In this document: positions 1 through 8,253 of the stretch, one piece after another | Position numbering within the stretch: position 1 is the first letter of the stretch | Layout of the letters: each line of letters opens with the position of its first letter | From: Pirellulaceae bacterium | GTDB taxonomy: Bacteria; Planctomycetota; Planctomycetia; Pirellulales; Pirellulaceae | DNA: 64,000 bases | Assembly (NCBI GenBank): GCA_019636375.1 | Contig: JAHBXS010000002.1 | Coordinates: 62,001 to 126,000 of the forward strand | Direction: 5' to 3' | The notes under the pieces: model-generated | What the model saw: the letters and a program-made list of their open reading frames with translations, nothing else | Databases searched by the model: none | Told to the model about the DNA's origin: nothing | Program-made: the position numbers and the translations under genes

Positions 1-582
1 ATGTTTCGCGGTACGTCCGTAAGCGGCTTGGCGGGAATTCCAAAATTCCGCTTGTTGAGCCCCGACATCACGCTGGTTCGCCCGCTGTTAGGCATCCGCC
101 GCAACGAGTTACGAGAGTTCCTGGCAGGCATCGGCCAGGATTTTCGCGAGGACATCTCCAATGACTCTGGGCAGTACACGCGCAACCGAATCCGGCATCA
201 AGTCCTCCCGCAACTCGCGCAGGAATTCAGGGTCGAAGTATCGGATCGGTTGCTGTCCCTGAGCCGCCAAGCCGCCGAGGTGCGAGACTTGTTAAGCACT
301 TTGGCTCGCGACGCCTTTTCTGAAATCGTCATCTACCAGCGCCCCGAAGAGGTAGGCGTCGATGTCACCGCCTTTTGCCGACTTGCTCCTGTTATCCAAC
401 GCCAATTCGTCGTTGAACTCTGGGACCAACAAGGCTGGCCGCGTGGCGATCTCAACGAGTCCGACATCCTCGACATCGTCGCCTGCATCGAGTCCCCCAC
501 CTCCACCTCCCTCCGCCACCAATTCCCGGGCAGGATCACCATTGACGGAACTTCAAACAACAAATCAATTCGACAAAGTTAG
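1..582 (+). CDS. tilS: tRNA(Ile)-lysidine synthase, C-terminal part (5' truncated by window edge)
   Basis: This is the downstream part of TilS, which makes lysidine at the wobble cytidine of the AUA-reading tRNA(Ile) using ATP and lysine. The visible 193 residues start after the N-terminal PP-loop ATPase. The family signature RPLLGIRRNELREFL followed by a DxSN segment and TRNRIRHQVLPQL (residues about 27-73) is the part that follows the PP-loop domain in TilS. The reading frame is open from base 1, so the true start lies outside the window and the first ATG here is internal. The gene ends in TAG at 580-582. The last 40 residues are low-complexity and poorly conserved. TilS length varies between species, so absence of a long C-terminal domain is not unusual. 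Confident family call. Confidence 0.9.
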   Translation: MFRGTSVSGLAGIPKFRLLSPDITLVRPLLGIRRNELREFLAGIGQDFREDISNDSGQYTRNRIRHQVLPQLAQEFRVEVSDRLLSLSRQAAEVRDLLSTLARDAFSEIVIYQRPEEVGVDVTAFCRLAPVIQRQFVVELWDQQGWPRGDLNESDILDIVACIESPTSTSLRHQFPGRITIDGTSNNKSIRQS

Positions 583-778
583 TCTTGAAAAGTCACTTGA
601 TAGATTTTTTTCGCGTTAAATTTGCGTTTTCGTGACCAAATCCCGATGACTAAAAAAGAGATTTGGATTTTTAACGATTGATGGCGATTGATTCGTCAAT
701 AAAAGCAGACGCAAGAATGGGTTGATCTTACGATTCGATTGATCAAACGTTACTAGGAAAGTGTAATTAGAACGCCGA

Positions 779-1006
779 TTAAGGGGTTGGAATGTCGGGA
801 TCTGTCAAAGGGTCGGAGGATTGCGGTGTTGTGGGATCGGAAGAAGTGGTTGAAGGTGGGGACTTTGGATTGAGGCGTTGGCGGACGGCTTCGCGGAGTA
901 GGTATTCGATCTGGCCGTTGACCGAGCGCATTTCCTGATCGGCCCAGCGTTTGAGTTCCTCAAACAGGGCAGGGGAAATTCGCAATGGAAACGACTTTTT
1001 GTCCAT
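779..1006 (-). CDS. Arc/CopG-like ribbon-helix-helix DNA-binding protein
   Basis: A 75-residue protein starting [23 protein letters not shown]. The segment [21 protein letters not shown] resembles the beta-strand plus helix of Arc-family ribbon-helix-helix repressors, where the strand residues contact DNA in the major groove of a dimer. The second helix ([17 protein letters not shown]) follows directly. The C-terminal 25 residues are rich in Ser, Thr, Pro and Asp and probably disordered. I chose the start at 1006 because an upstream ATG at 1069 would add 21 residues encoded by a genomic repeat. It lies 156 bases downstream of the SPFH gene on the same strand. I infer that it is a small regulator associated with that membrane protein. 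There is no toxin gene next to it. Confidence 0.75.
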   Translation of the reverse strand: MDKKSFPLRISPALFEELKRWADQEMRSVNGQIEYLLREAVRQRLNPKSPPSTTSSDPTTPQSSDPLTDPDIPTP

Positions 1007-1015
1007 GTGGGAAAT

Positions 1016-1120
1016 GAGTTTTCGGTGTTCCGTGTTCAGTTTTCGGTGTTCAGCCAAGCAACCGAACATCGAATCCCAAACACCACCAACCGTTAACCAA
1101 ATTCAGAACACCGAAAACTG
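1016..1120. repeat. Inverted and direct repeat with core cagttttcggtgttc
   Basis: The 15-mer cagttttcggtgttc at 1037-1051 has a perfect inverted partner at 1106-1120. A near-identical direct copy lies at 1016-1031. The intervening 54 bases could form the loop of a long hairpin. The repeat sits between the SPFH and Arc-like genes and runs into the alternative 5' extension of the latter, which supports the downstream start. It looks like a short dispersed genomic repeat, but copy number elsewhere cannot be seen here. Confidence 0.6.
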
Positions 1121-1162
1121 CCAACTAAAATCCGCTTACTGAAATCTGGACTCCGAACACTT

Positions 1163-2083
1163 TTAATGATGCAACGTCCCAGCGTTGACGACTGGTTGAG
1201 TGTCGTGCTCGCTGCACAGGACGACCAACAAGTTGCTGACCATCGCAGCGCGGCGTTCGTCGTCGAGTTGAACGACGTTCTTTTCCGATAACTCGTGCAG
1301 TGCCATTTCGACCATGCTGACGGCTCCGTGTACGATCTTTTGCCGTGCAGCAATAATGGCTTCGGCCTGCTGACGACGCAACATCGCTTGAGCGATTTCG
1401 GGAGCGTAGGCCAAATGCACGAGTCGGGATTCTTCAACAAAGACTCCGGCATTCGAAAGACGCTCTTGGAGTTCCTTGCACAGGTCCTCGACGACACTAC
1501 ACATACCGCCTCGCAAAGTGACCTCCCCTTCCTCGCCATCATCATAGGCATAGCGACTGGCCATTTCTCGAACCGCCGATTCGCTTTGCACCGATACGAA
1601 CTCTTCGTAGTTGTCGACATCAAACAGAGCTTGAGCCGTGTCCATTACCCGCCAAACCACCACCGCACCAATTTCAATTGGATTCCCGCGACGGTCATTG
1701 ACCTTGAGTTTGGGGGTATTGAAGTTGCGGGCTCGCAACGAGATTGCGATTTTCGAAATGAATGGATTCGTCCAATGGAATCCGCTTGTCCGTTCAGTGC
1801 CAATGTAGCGGCCAAACAAGACCAAGGCCCGCCCTTGATTTGGCTGCAAAGTGAAGAAGCCGTTGGGAATGATGAGGGCCACAACGGTCAATAAAATCGC
1901 ACCCGCTAGTCCCCACAGATTGATGATTTGGCCTGCAGGCAGACGGATTCCAGAATTGATAATCATGTACCAAACGTAGGCAACAACCGCCAAATAGGCG
2001 ATGCAAACTCCCAACATGACCATTCCGGGAAACGTCCGGACTGTTTTTTCGTGAGTTGCTTCCAATTTCATGGCTTTCTCCAA
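1163..2083 (-). CDS. SPFH/band-7 domain membrane protein
   Basis: A 306-residue integral membrane protein with two hydrophobic segments near the N-terminus (about residues 18-43 and 55-77) followed by an SPFH (stomatin/prohibitin/flotillin/HflK) domain. Supporting motifs are [20 protein letters not shown], the strand [11 protein letters not shown], and [28 protein letters not shown]. The Ala- and Gln-rich helix at about 225-250 ([21 protein letters not shown]) is the coiled-coil region that usually follows SPFH. Such proteins oligomerise in the cytoplasmic membrane and organise microdomains or regulate proteases. No protease gene is adjacent. The downstream same-strand neighbour is an Arc-like regulator, a pairing that suggests a common transcript. 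The specific role is unknown. Confidence 0.88.
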   Translation of the reverse strand: MEKAMKLEATHEKTVRTFPGMVMLGVCIAYLAVVAYVWYMIINSGIRLPAGQIINLWGLAGAILLTVVALIIPNGFFTLQPNQGRALVLFGRYIGTERTSGFHWTNPFISKIAISLRARNFNTPKLKVNDRRGNPIEIGAVVVWRVMDTAQALFDVDNYEEFVSVQSESAVREMASRYAYDDGEEGEVTLRGGMCSVVEDLCKELQERLSNAGVFVEESRLVHLAYAPEIAQAMLRRQQAEAIIAARQKIVHGAVSMVEMALHELSEKNVVQLDDERRAAMVSNLLVVLCSEHDTQPVVNAGTLHH

Positions 2084-2208
2084 ATCTCTTAAGTCACATT
2101 TAACGACACAGTGACCTGATATTCGAATGATATCACTTTAAATTGGCGAGAAGTCGAAAAAAATCTCAAAAATTCTGGCGTTCGCGAAAAAGGATGGAAA
2201 AAGGCCCT

Positions 2209-3831
2209 TTATTTCGCCGGAAGCAAGTCCAAGCGGTGGCGAGCGGGGCCTGGGAGGAGGGGAGACGGCGTGCCGTTGGCCCAGTCCATGAACCCGGCTC
2301 GGTAGTAGGGGGACAAAAAGTGGCCCGACTGGCCGCCGGGTTGGTGATAAATCCCCCGCTCTTCTTCCCCCGGAACGACGACCATTCGCATCGACGCTCC
2401 AAACGATGGGCCTTGAATCAGCGGCATGTTCTGCCGATCACCCGGGAGTTCGACGGAAGGCATGTTCAGCCAACTACCCAGCCAAGGAACAGACCGAGAA
2501 ATTGGATGGTCAACAGCCGAACGATTGCGGGCTCCCCAAGTGGCTGCCTCAAGAGGACCTGTCTTTGTCAACTCAGCTTCCACCCACCGCGCCGCATCGG
2601 CCAACAACGAGTCCCAACTCTCGTAGGGCTCCGGGAGCCAATGCAGCGGTCGCTCGTCAAGCAACTGGACCGTGACGTCTTCAAGTGACATGATCGGTTT
2701 GCCTTTGAGCCCGACTCTTTTTTCGATGGCTTCGGTCATGACTTGTAAAACGCGAGCACGAAATCCGTTGACGATTCGATAGCCAACTGAATCGATGCTG
2801 GCCGCTTCGCCCCAATTTTCCACAAAGCTCACAGCTTCTGAAGAAAGTGGCGTTGCATCAGAACGTGCGATATCAAGCAGGAGTTCTTGCCACGGTTTAA
2901 GAAACTTCGCTTCGTGGTCCCGCTGGATCGCCAAGAAGTCTCGTTCGTCGAAGGTTTCCGCTTCCAATAACCGGTCGCGAATTTGAGTTGCTCTGGCACC
3001 CGGATCGTAGCCCTGAGTTCCGAGCAGCTTCAGTTCTTCGCCACCGACAACGCGATTGTTGGCGGTCCACAGTCTTCCGTTGGTGGCAATTTCGCGACGA
3101 GGAATTTCGTGAGGCGCGCGGTAGCCGTCCCAACCGGTTCCTGGCTGACTCCAATCCTGCGGGACGACCGAGCAAGGTTGCAAACGTTTGGGAAACCGAC
3201 CGCACACGGTCCACCCCACCTGCCCGGCAGAATCGACCGCCATCACATTGTTATGAGGCATCCCAGCGCGATTGGCAGCGTCGAGAAGTTCGGTAACCGA
3301 TGTGGTTGACTCAAAGGCCCACAGGTTGACATCGAACGCTTCGGCATCGTGCCCGACCCAGCGGTGAACGAAACGTCGTTCCCCATCTTGCTTCACTACC
3401 GGCCCCCAACGCGACCACTCGTAAGAAACCGTTTCCCTGCCGCCGGGATAGCTGATGGTCTCGCGGTAAATCGTCAACGCTTCGTTGCCGTCAGGCGTTT
3501 CATAGTAGCCCTGTTGATCGGGAACCATCTTCAATTCAACGACATCGCCAAAATCGGCGTAGCTGTTCGTGAATCCCCAAGCGACATGTCGATTCGATCC
3601 GCAGATGATCAGGGGTGTTCCCGGTAGTGTCACCCCGACGATCCAATTCGGCTCTTCGAGCAGAACACGATACCAAGTCGTAGGAATTCGAAGTCCGAGA
3701 TGCATGTCCGAGGCCAACATACCCGCTCTGCCGCGCACTAAGTCGCCGCTGATTCCCCATTGGTTGCTTCCGATGGCATCCCCGTCATGGAAATGTGGCT
3801 CCAAAGCCTTTTCACGGAGTGAAAAGCTACG
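2209..3831 (-). CDS. Penicillin-acylase-type amidase, exon 2 (beta-chain part)
   Basis: This is the 3' exon of a penicillin acylase family (N-terminal nucleophile hydrolase) gene split by a group II intron. It encodes 540 residues. The nucleophile is the Ser of DAIGSNQWGISG, 22 residues into the exon; in this family that Ser becomes residue 1 of the mature beta chain after autocatalytic cleavage and attacks amide bonds. Further family features are ASDMHLG, a region near the oxyanion-forming Asn (TNSYADFGD), and the C-terminal segment ending in PGQSGHFLSPYYRAGFMDWANG. The reading frame continues upstream into intron domain VI, so the apparent longer open frame is intronic. Joined to exon 1 the protein would be about 802 residues, the normal size for the family. 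Substrate unknown; such enzymes cleave N-acyl groups, for example of beta-lactams or acyl-homoserine lactones. Confidence 0.88.
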   Translation of the reverse strand, partial: RSFSLREKALEPHFHDGDAIGSNQWGISGDLVRGRAGMLASDMHLGLRIPTTWYRVLLEEPNWIVGVTLPGTPLIICGSNRHVAWGFTNSYADFGDVVELKMVPDQQGYYETPDGNEALTIYRETISYPGGRETVSYEWSRWGPVVKQDGERRFVHRWVGHDAEAFDVNLWAFESTTSVTELLDAANRAGMPHNNVMAVDSAGQVGWTVCGRFPKRLQPCSVVPQDWSQPGTGWDGYRAPHEIPRREIATNGRLWTANNRVVGGEELKLLGTQGYDPGARATQIRDRLLEAETFDERDFLAIQRDHEAKFLKPWQELLLDIARSDATPLSSEAVSFVENWGEAASIDSVGYRIVNGFRARVLQVMTEAIEKRVGLKGKPIMSLEDVTVQLLDERPLHWLPEPYESWDSLLADAARWVEAELTKTGPLEAATWGARNRSAVDHPISRSVPWLGSWLNMPSVELPGDRQNMPLIQGPSFGASMRMVVVPGEEERGIYHQPGGQSGHFLSPYYRAGFMDWANGTPSPLLPGPARHRLDLLPAK

Positions 3832-3847
3832 ATCGGGGTAGGGAGAG

Positions 3848-5251
3848 TCAACTGACTCCCCCTCCCGCCGAACCGTACGTGCGGTTTTCCCGCATACGGC
3901 TCTCCACTTGGTAGTTCTCGATAGTTTGGACGAACTGAGCATGAGCCTGCACCAGGCTGTAGAGCCCAAGCTCAGAGAAGTAGCGGTTTGGCCAGCGGCA
4001 TGTACGAGGTTGTCGGTCGGGATTGGTGCGGTGGCGTTTCAGAAGGATTCGTCGCAGACGACTGCGGAGCCAACTGTCATAGTCACCGTAGACATTCCAG
4101 AAACAATGGCGAAAGTAGTGAAACCAGCCGCGCATCATCTGATTCAATTGCTTGACGATATCCTCAAGCGAATCGCCAGATGTGCGTGGAGTTAACTCGC
4201 GGACACGATCCATGAATTTCTGTTGGCTTTTGGCTCGCGGAAACCGGAACCGGCCCCGAAATACATAACCCAGAAATGCAAAGCTTTGGTCGCGACTATC
4301 GACAATCTGGGTCTTGTCCGGATGCAGGGTCAAGCCTGCTTCGCGAACCCATTGCTGGACGACTGCCAAAGCTTGTTCCGCTTCAGCTTGCGTCTTGCAG
4401 AGGATCACGAAGTCATCCGCATAGCGTACCATCTCATAGCCCTGTTCGGCCATGTGATGATCCAGCGGATTGAGATACAGGTTGGATAGCATCGGGGAGA
4501 GAACCGCGCCTTGCGGGACGCCCGTTTCCGGTGTCCAGCGGCTCAGTTCTGAAACCACTTCTTGATCGAGGTACATCTTGATCAGTCGCAGGACTGCATG
4601 ATCCGAAACTTTCTGCTTCACCAACGCGAGCAGTCGGTCTTTGGGGATCGTATCGAAGTAGCCTTTCAAGTCGGCATCTACCACGAAGACGTTGCCCTCT
4701 TCGAGTAATTGCTCGACGCAACGAAGTGCGCCATGACAGCCTCTGCCTCGGCGGAAGCCAAAGCTGCGAGGATGAAAGGTGTGATCAAAGATCGGTTCCA
4801 AGACATCCAGTAACGCGGTTTGAACCACTCGGTCGCGAACGGTAGGAATACCCAACGGGCGGGTTTCCTTCGTTCCCGGCTTGGGAATCTCCACCCGGCG
4901 TACAGGCTGCGGCCGATAGGTTCCGGCTTTCAGTTCCTGTTGCAGTTTGGTGATCTCGGCCAGAAGTTCGTCGTCGAGTTGTTCTACCGTTTGTCGGTCT
5001 ACTCCAGCGGCTCCTTGATTGGTAATGACCTTCGAGGCCGCCCATCTCAAGTTTCGCTCACTGAAGACTTTATCGTACAGCGTGTGCCATTTGCCTCCTC
5101 TCACTTTGTTTGCCAAAAGTGTCTTCAACATGCTTTCTGTCCAAACCATCGACGATGCCCATTGGTCAATGCTCAATGGTTCCGTAGCCGGAGTAGCCCC
5201 GAAAGGCACTGTGACTTGCGACGGTTTAAGGTCTTTGGATTGTTTGGTCAT
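3848..5251 (-). CDS. ltrA: Group II intron reverse transcriptase/maturase
   Basis: A 467-residue intron-encoded protein. The reverse transcriptase core is clear: RPLGIPTVRDRVVQTAL (fingers), FGFRRGRGCHGAL, VVDADLKGYFDTIP with catalytic Asp, GVPQGAVLSPMLSNLYL, and the active-site box MVRYADDFVIL, followed by FLGYVF. A maturase (X/GIIM-like) region follows (RELTPRTSGDSLEDIVKQLN, then MMRGWFHYFRH). There is no HNH endonuclease domain, so mobility would rely on an En-minus route. The protein reverse-transcribes the intron and helps its splicing. An odd feature is that the last 20 or so codons run through catalytic domain V and into domain VI, with the stop TGA at 3848-3850 inside domain VI, so the C-terminus and the RNA catalytic core share sequence. 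Confidence 0.93.
   Translation of the reverse strand: MTKQSKDLKPSQVTVPFGATPATEPLSIDQWASSMVWTESMLKTLLANKVRGGKWHTLYDKVFSERNLRWAASKVITNQGAAGVDRQTVEQLDDELLAEITKLQQELKAGTYRPQPVRRVEIPKPGTKETRPLGIPTVRDRVVQTALLDVLEPIFDHTFHPRSFGFRRGRGCHGALRCVEQLLEEGNVFVVDADLKGYFDTIPKDRLLALVKQKVSDHAVLRLIKMYLDQEVVSELSRWTPETGVPQGAVLSPMLSNLYLNPLDHHMAEQGYEMVRYADDFVILCKTQAEAEQALAVVQQWVREAGLTLHPDKTQIVDSRDQSFAFLGYVFRGRFRFPRAKSQQKFMDRVRELTPRTSGDSLEDIVKQLNQMMRGWFHYFRHCFWNVYGDYDSWLRSRLRRILLKRHRTNPDRQPRTCRWPNRYFSELGLYSLVQAHAQFVQTIENYQVESRMRENRTYGSAGGGVS
3870..3902 (-). ncRNA. Group II intron domain V (catalytic RNA hairpin)
   Basis: A 33-base hairpin begins GAGCCGTATGCGG and ends CCGCACGTACGGTTC in the minus-strand sense. The lower stem GAGCCGT/ACGGTTC contains the AGC catalytic triad, there is a small internal bulge, and the upper stem TGCGG/CCGCA closes on an A-rich loop. 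This is the most conserved element of group II introns and binds the catalytic metal ions. It is followed at once by the G-rich domain VI stem with the branch-point A in CCCTACCCC. Confidence 0.9.
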
Positions 5252-5844
5252 ACTTGCATCTACCTTGCTGCCGCCCTTGGCTCCACCGCGTTTTGCTGCA
5301 CGGCTTCACGGCTACTATGGCGGCTCTGACTGCTGTTCCTGGTGCTTATCTTCTCGCTACATTGACGATCAGTCTTTTCGATACCAAGCTGCCTGTTCGT
5401 CGCACAGCTTGACCTGGAGTTGGTCGCCCAGTATCTCCGGCTGGGATTGATCACGAGAATCGACCCTGGCCAAGAACAGCTCTCCCTTCTTATCGCGTTT
5501 AACCTTCCTTCCATTCCGCACTCAACCACCGCATTGCCATTTCCAAACTTCAGCATCAGCGCGTTACTGCACCCAAAGTTCGTTCGCTGTGTCTATCCTG
5601 CGGAAAAGTCGATACAAAGGACTACAGGACGGTTCGTCGCACAGCGAAGGGTTCGGACTTTGCCAGCTTCCTCCCCGACAGGCTTGGCCGAATCAGTTTC
5701 ACTTTCGTTACGGACTGGAATTTCTCCTCAGGTTGCTCCTCACCCTCCCTCGCGGGAACGCAATTACCACTTTCGAATACAGGGCGGTAACGTTACCCTG
5801 GTCAGGACTTTCACCCGACTGATTAAACGCCTTCAAAGGCGCAC
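5252..5844 (-). ncRNA. Non-coding 5' part of the group II intron (domains I-III)
   Basis: These roughly 590 bases between the intron 5' end (GTGCG) and the reverse transcriptase start contain no credible gene on either strand; the open frames seen are not protein-like. By position they should form the scaffold domains I-III, including the exon-binding sites. I did not fold it, so individual domains are not delimited. Confidence 0.65.
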
Positions 5845-6630
5845 TAACCGTTCACTCCGTGAACGTTCGTCGATTCGCAAAGACCAGACTTCAGGGCTTG
5901 GAATGGGGACGGCGGGCAAAATGCTGTTGTCGAGTGGAGCATCCCAAGTCGAGCCAACACGGGCCAAAAAATCAAAGACTTCTACGGGTACCTTTTCGGC
6001 CAACTCCCCCCAATCAAGTTTTCGAGTCCCGTTTTCGTCTTGGAGATCACACATCATGCTGAGCATCACGCAAATCGAGTCAGCAGATTCCCACGGCGCG
6101 GGGACTTGCCGCAACAACCAATACTCCGGAGGTCGGCTACCGAGTTTCTGCAACCCTTGGTTGACACCCAACGTGTAAGCATCCAACATTTCTCTCGCAT
6201 CGAGCGGCAGGTCCTCGGTGACCTGCATCGCGACTTGATGAAGTCGATGAATCCGAATCGCACGATCGTTTTCCAAAGCCGCCTTTCCCAGAAGCTCGCT
6301 CAATCGTCCGCTAGAGACACGCCGCAACAAGTCCATCTGAAAGAATCGCTCTTGAGCGTGCAGAAAACCTGTCGCAAATGCGGCATCATTACGAGTTTGG
6401 GCCTTGATAGCTGGAATACCTAAATCGTCGCGATTGATTGAAATCGGATACTCACAACCTGCGAGTACGATTTGACCATCGAGTTGCGGTAGGCTCGCGC
6501 GAAGCTGCCACGTCGCAATCGAGGCAATCCCTGCAACCAACGCTGTCAGCAATCCGGCAGCGACTAGAATCCGGCGTCGCCAAGTCCAATGCCGTCGTTT
6601 GGTGGCCGCGCTCGATTTCAATTCATTCAT
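5845..6630 (-). CDS. Penicillin-acylase-type amidase, exon 1 (signal anchor and alpha-chain part)
   Basis: This is the 5' exon of the split acylase, 262 residues. After a basic N-terminus (KRRHWTWRRR) comes a hydrophobic segment (about residues 20-40) that would act as signal anchor or signal peptide, as expected for a periplasmic enzyme. The alpha-chain hallmarks DDLGIPAIKAQTRNDAAFATGFLHAQERFFQMDLLRR and GRLSELLG are present. I chose the start at 6630 (MNELKSSA) because the longer frame overlaps the end of the upstream metallo-hydrolase gene. That gene ends only 23 bases before the start, so the two form an operon. The exon ends in the linker between alpha and beta chains, a segment normally removed or variable, just upstream of the catalytic Ser in exon 2. 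Without intron removal only a truncated alpha chain would be made. Confidence 0.87.
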
Positions 6631-6653
6631 CGGAGGCTCGCTCGTTGCAACTT

Positions 6654-8069
6654 TTATCGCAAGGGTTCCAGATGCATGATGTGACCACGAGAAGGGATGA
6701 GCACTTCGGGCATCCCAGCCTCGCCAAGTTTTTCCTTGAGGACTGTCGCGGGCTCCGTCTCGCAATGAACAAGGGCGATTTGTTGCACGTTTCCTTGGCG
6801 GCAGATTTCTCCTACCCAGTCGATCAATTCGCCTTGATCGGCGTGCCCACTGACGCTTTCCAGTTTTTCAATCTTCGCGCGAACATCGAACATCTCCCCA
6901 AAGAGTCTGACCGTGGGGTTTCCGTCGAGAATGTGCCGCCCGGTTGTATTGGGGGCTTGATAGCCCGAAAACAGAATCGCGTTGTCGGGGTTTTCAATGT
7001 TGTTCCGCAAATGATGGACGATGCGTCCGGTTTCGCACATGCCTGAGGCCGAGATAATCACACACGGCTCGTGAAAGTCGTTGAGCTTTTTGGAATGCTC
7101 GGCTTTGCGGACAAAGAACAGGTCTTTGAAATAAAGTGGATCGCCATCGGGTTCTGTCCTCATGCGACGGGCAAAGTCGTCGTCCATGGCGTCCATATTG
7201 GCACGAAAAATCGTGGTCGCATCGACAGCCATCGGACTGTCGACAAAGACCTTGATCGGCTCGAGCCGTTTTGACTCAATCAGCCCGCCGAGTCGATAAA
7301 TGATCTCTTGAGTGCGCCCCACGGAGAAGGCGGGAATAATAAGTTTGCTATTGAGTTTCTGAGCCCGCTCGATTAAACGCACAAGTGTCTCATCGCAGTT
7401 GTCTTCGTCCGGGTGCAAACGGTCCCCGTATGTCGCTTCCATGATCACGTACTGGGCGTCAGAAACGGTGACGGGATCGCGGAGCAGAGGCCGGGCGGGG
7501 CGACCCAGGTCGCCGCTGAAGACGAGGTTGACTCGATGGTCGTTTTCAGTGAGCACAAGTTCGACGATGGCCGCTCCCAGCATATGCCCAGCGACATGGA
7601 ACCGACATCGAACACCGGGGACGACATCGAACCAATGGTCAAAGCCGAGGGCATGAAACTGGCTCATCGTGCGAATGGCGTCTTCAGTGACGTAGAGTGG
7701 AGGAAGGGGCTCCTTCCCCAATTGTTCCCGCTTTTTGTTGAGATATTCGTTGTCGGTTTCTTGTATCCCCGCCGAATCGAGCAGCATTAACGAAGCCAGT
7801 TCGCGTGTGACCGTCGTAGAAAAAATCGTTCCGCAAAAACCGTTGCGGACCAGAGTGGGGAGATTACCCGAATGATCAATATGCGCATGGGACAAGACCA
7901 CGGCGTCTATTTCTGCGCAGTCGAAGGGAAAGTCGCGATTGCGTTCGAATGCCTCGCGGCGATTGCCTTGGTACATGCCGCAGTCGAGGAGCACCTTTTT
8001 GCCGCCGACCACGAGCAAGTGCATTGATCCAGTAACCGTCCGAGCCGCCCCCCAGAACTGAACATGCAT
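6654..8069 (-). CDS. Metallo-beta-lactamase/beta-CASP family nuclease
   Basis: A 471-residue protein of the MBL-fold, beta-CASP family (CPSF73/RNase J-like, YSH1 type). The metal-binding motif HAHIDHSG lies at residues 61-68 (H61, H63, D65, H66). The later ligands are in AGHMLGAA and FSGDLGR. The beta-CASP domain follows, with DSPMAV, ISASGMCETGRIVHHL, the GYQ segment, and the final SGHADQGEL and SRGHIMHLEP motifs. Members cleave RNA endo- or exonucleolytically with two zinc ions. There is no N-terminal KH domain of the archaeal CPSF type. The acylase gene follows at 23 bases, probably co-transcribed. Upstream lies a heptamer palindrome and then efp. The cytoplasmic role in RNA processing is inferred from the family. 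Confidence 0.9.
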   Translation of the reverse strand: MHVQFWGAARTVTGSMHLLVVGGKKVLLDCGMYQGNRREAFERNRDFPFDCAEIDAVVLSHAHIDHSGNLPTLVRNGFCGTIFSTTVTRELASLMLLDSAGIQETDNEYLNKKREQLGKEPLPPLYVTEDAIRTMSQFHALGFDHWFDVVPGVRCRFHVAGHMLGAAIVELVLTENDHRVNLVFSGDLGRPARPLLRDPVTVSDAQYVIMEATYGDRLHPDEDNCDETLVRLIERAQKLNSKLIIPAFSVGRTQEIIYRLGGLIESKRLEPIKVFVDSPMAVDATTIFRANMDAMDDDFARRMRTEPDGDPLYFKDLFFVRKAEHSKKLNDFHEPCVIISASGMCETGRIVHHLRNNIENPDNAILFSGYQAPNTTGRHILDGNPTVRLFGEMFDVRAKIEKLESVSGHADQGELIDWVGEICRQGNVQQIALVHCETEPATVLKEKLGEAGMPEVLIPSRGHIMHLEPLR

Positions 8070-8135
8070 GAATCGCTCCTCGAGAGTCTAAAAGGTGTTG
8101 TAGCCGTTCTCGGAATTAGGCTATGTTGAAAAATA

Positions 8136-8167
8136 GTTTAAGTTTAAGTCTAAACTTAAACTTAAAC
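8136..8167. repeat. Perfect hairpin built from a TTAAACT heptamer repeat
   Basis: GTTTAAGTTTAAG (8136-8148) pairs perfectly with CTTAAACTTAAAC (8155-8167) across a six-base loop. The right arm continues with a third heptamer copy. It lies between efp and the beta-CASP nuclease gene, both minus strand, so it could act as a transcription barrier or a processing signal. It is AT-rich and lacks a GC stem, so it is not a classical terminator. Confidence 0.65.
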
Positions 8168-8253
8168 TTAAACCCACGCCTTCATCCTATTCACTGCAAA
8201 AATTCCGTGAACGGTTACGAAAGTTTTTCGCTCGACAGTAGATCGTAAAACAA

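Larger units (their letters stand above)
3832..5844 (-). mobile_element. Group II intron inside the acylase gene
   Basis: A mobile retroelement of about 2,013 bases lies on the minus strand. Its 5' end reads GTGCG, matching the group II GUGYG consensus. Domain V (3870-3902) and a domain VI hairpin with an unpaired A seven bases before the proposed 3' end mark the other boundary, which reads CCCCGAT. Removing 3832-5844 takes out 671 codons exactly, and both flanking coding segments lie in the same frame, so splicing would restore the acylase. The first about 590 bases (5844-5252) are non-coding and should form domains I-III. The reverse transcriptase gene fills the rest. The exact 3' boundary is uncertain by a few bases because exon-intron base pairing was not worked out. 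Confidence 0.85.

Noticed and set aside
779..1006. Arc-like protein as antitoxin of a toxin-antitoxin pair
   Set aside because: No toxin gene lies next to it; the neighbour is an SPFH membrane protein.
2143..2690. Long plus-strand open frames opposite the acylase, sulfatases and DUF1254 genes (for example 2143-2688, 28022-28480, 29712-31277)
   Set aside because: They are antisense shadows of strong coding genes; the translations are Arg-rich or low in hydrophobic pattern and show no domain.
3832..3969. Longer start for acylase exon 2 at 3969
   Set aside because: This extension is translated from intron domains V and VI, so it is not acylase sequence.
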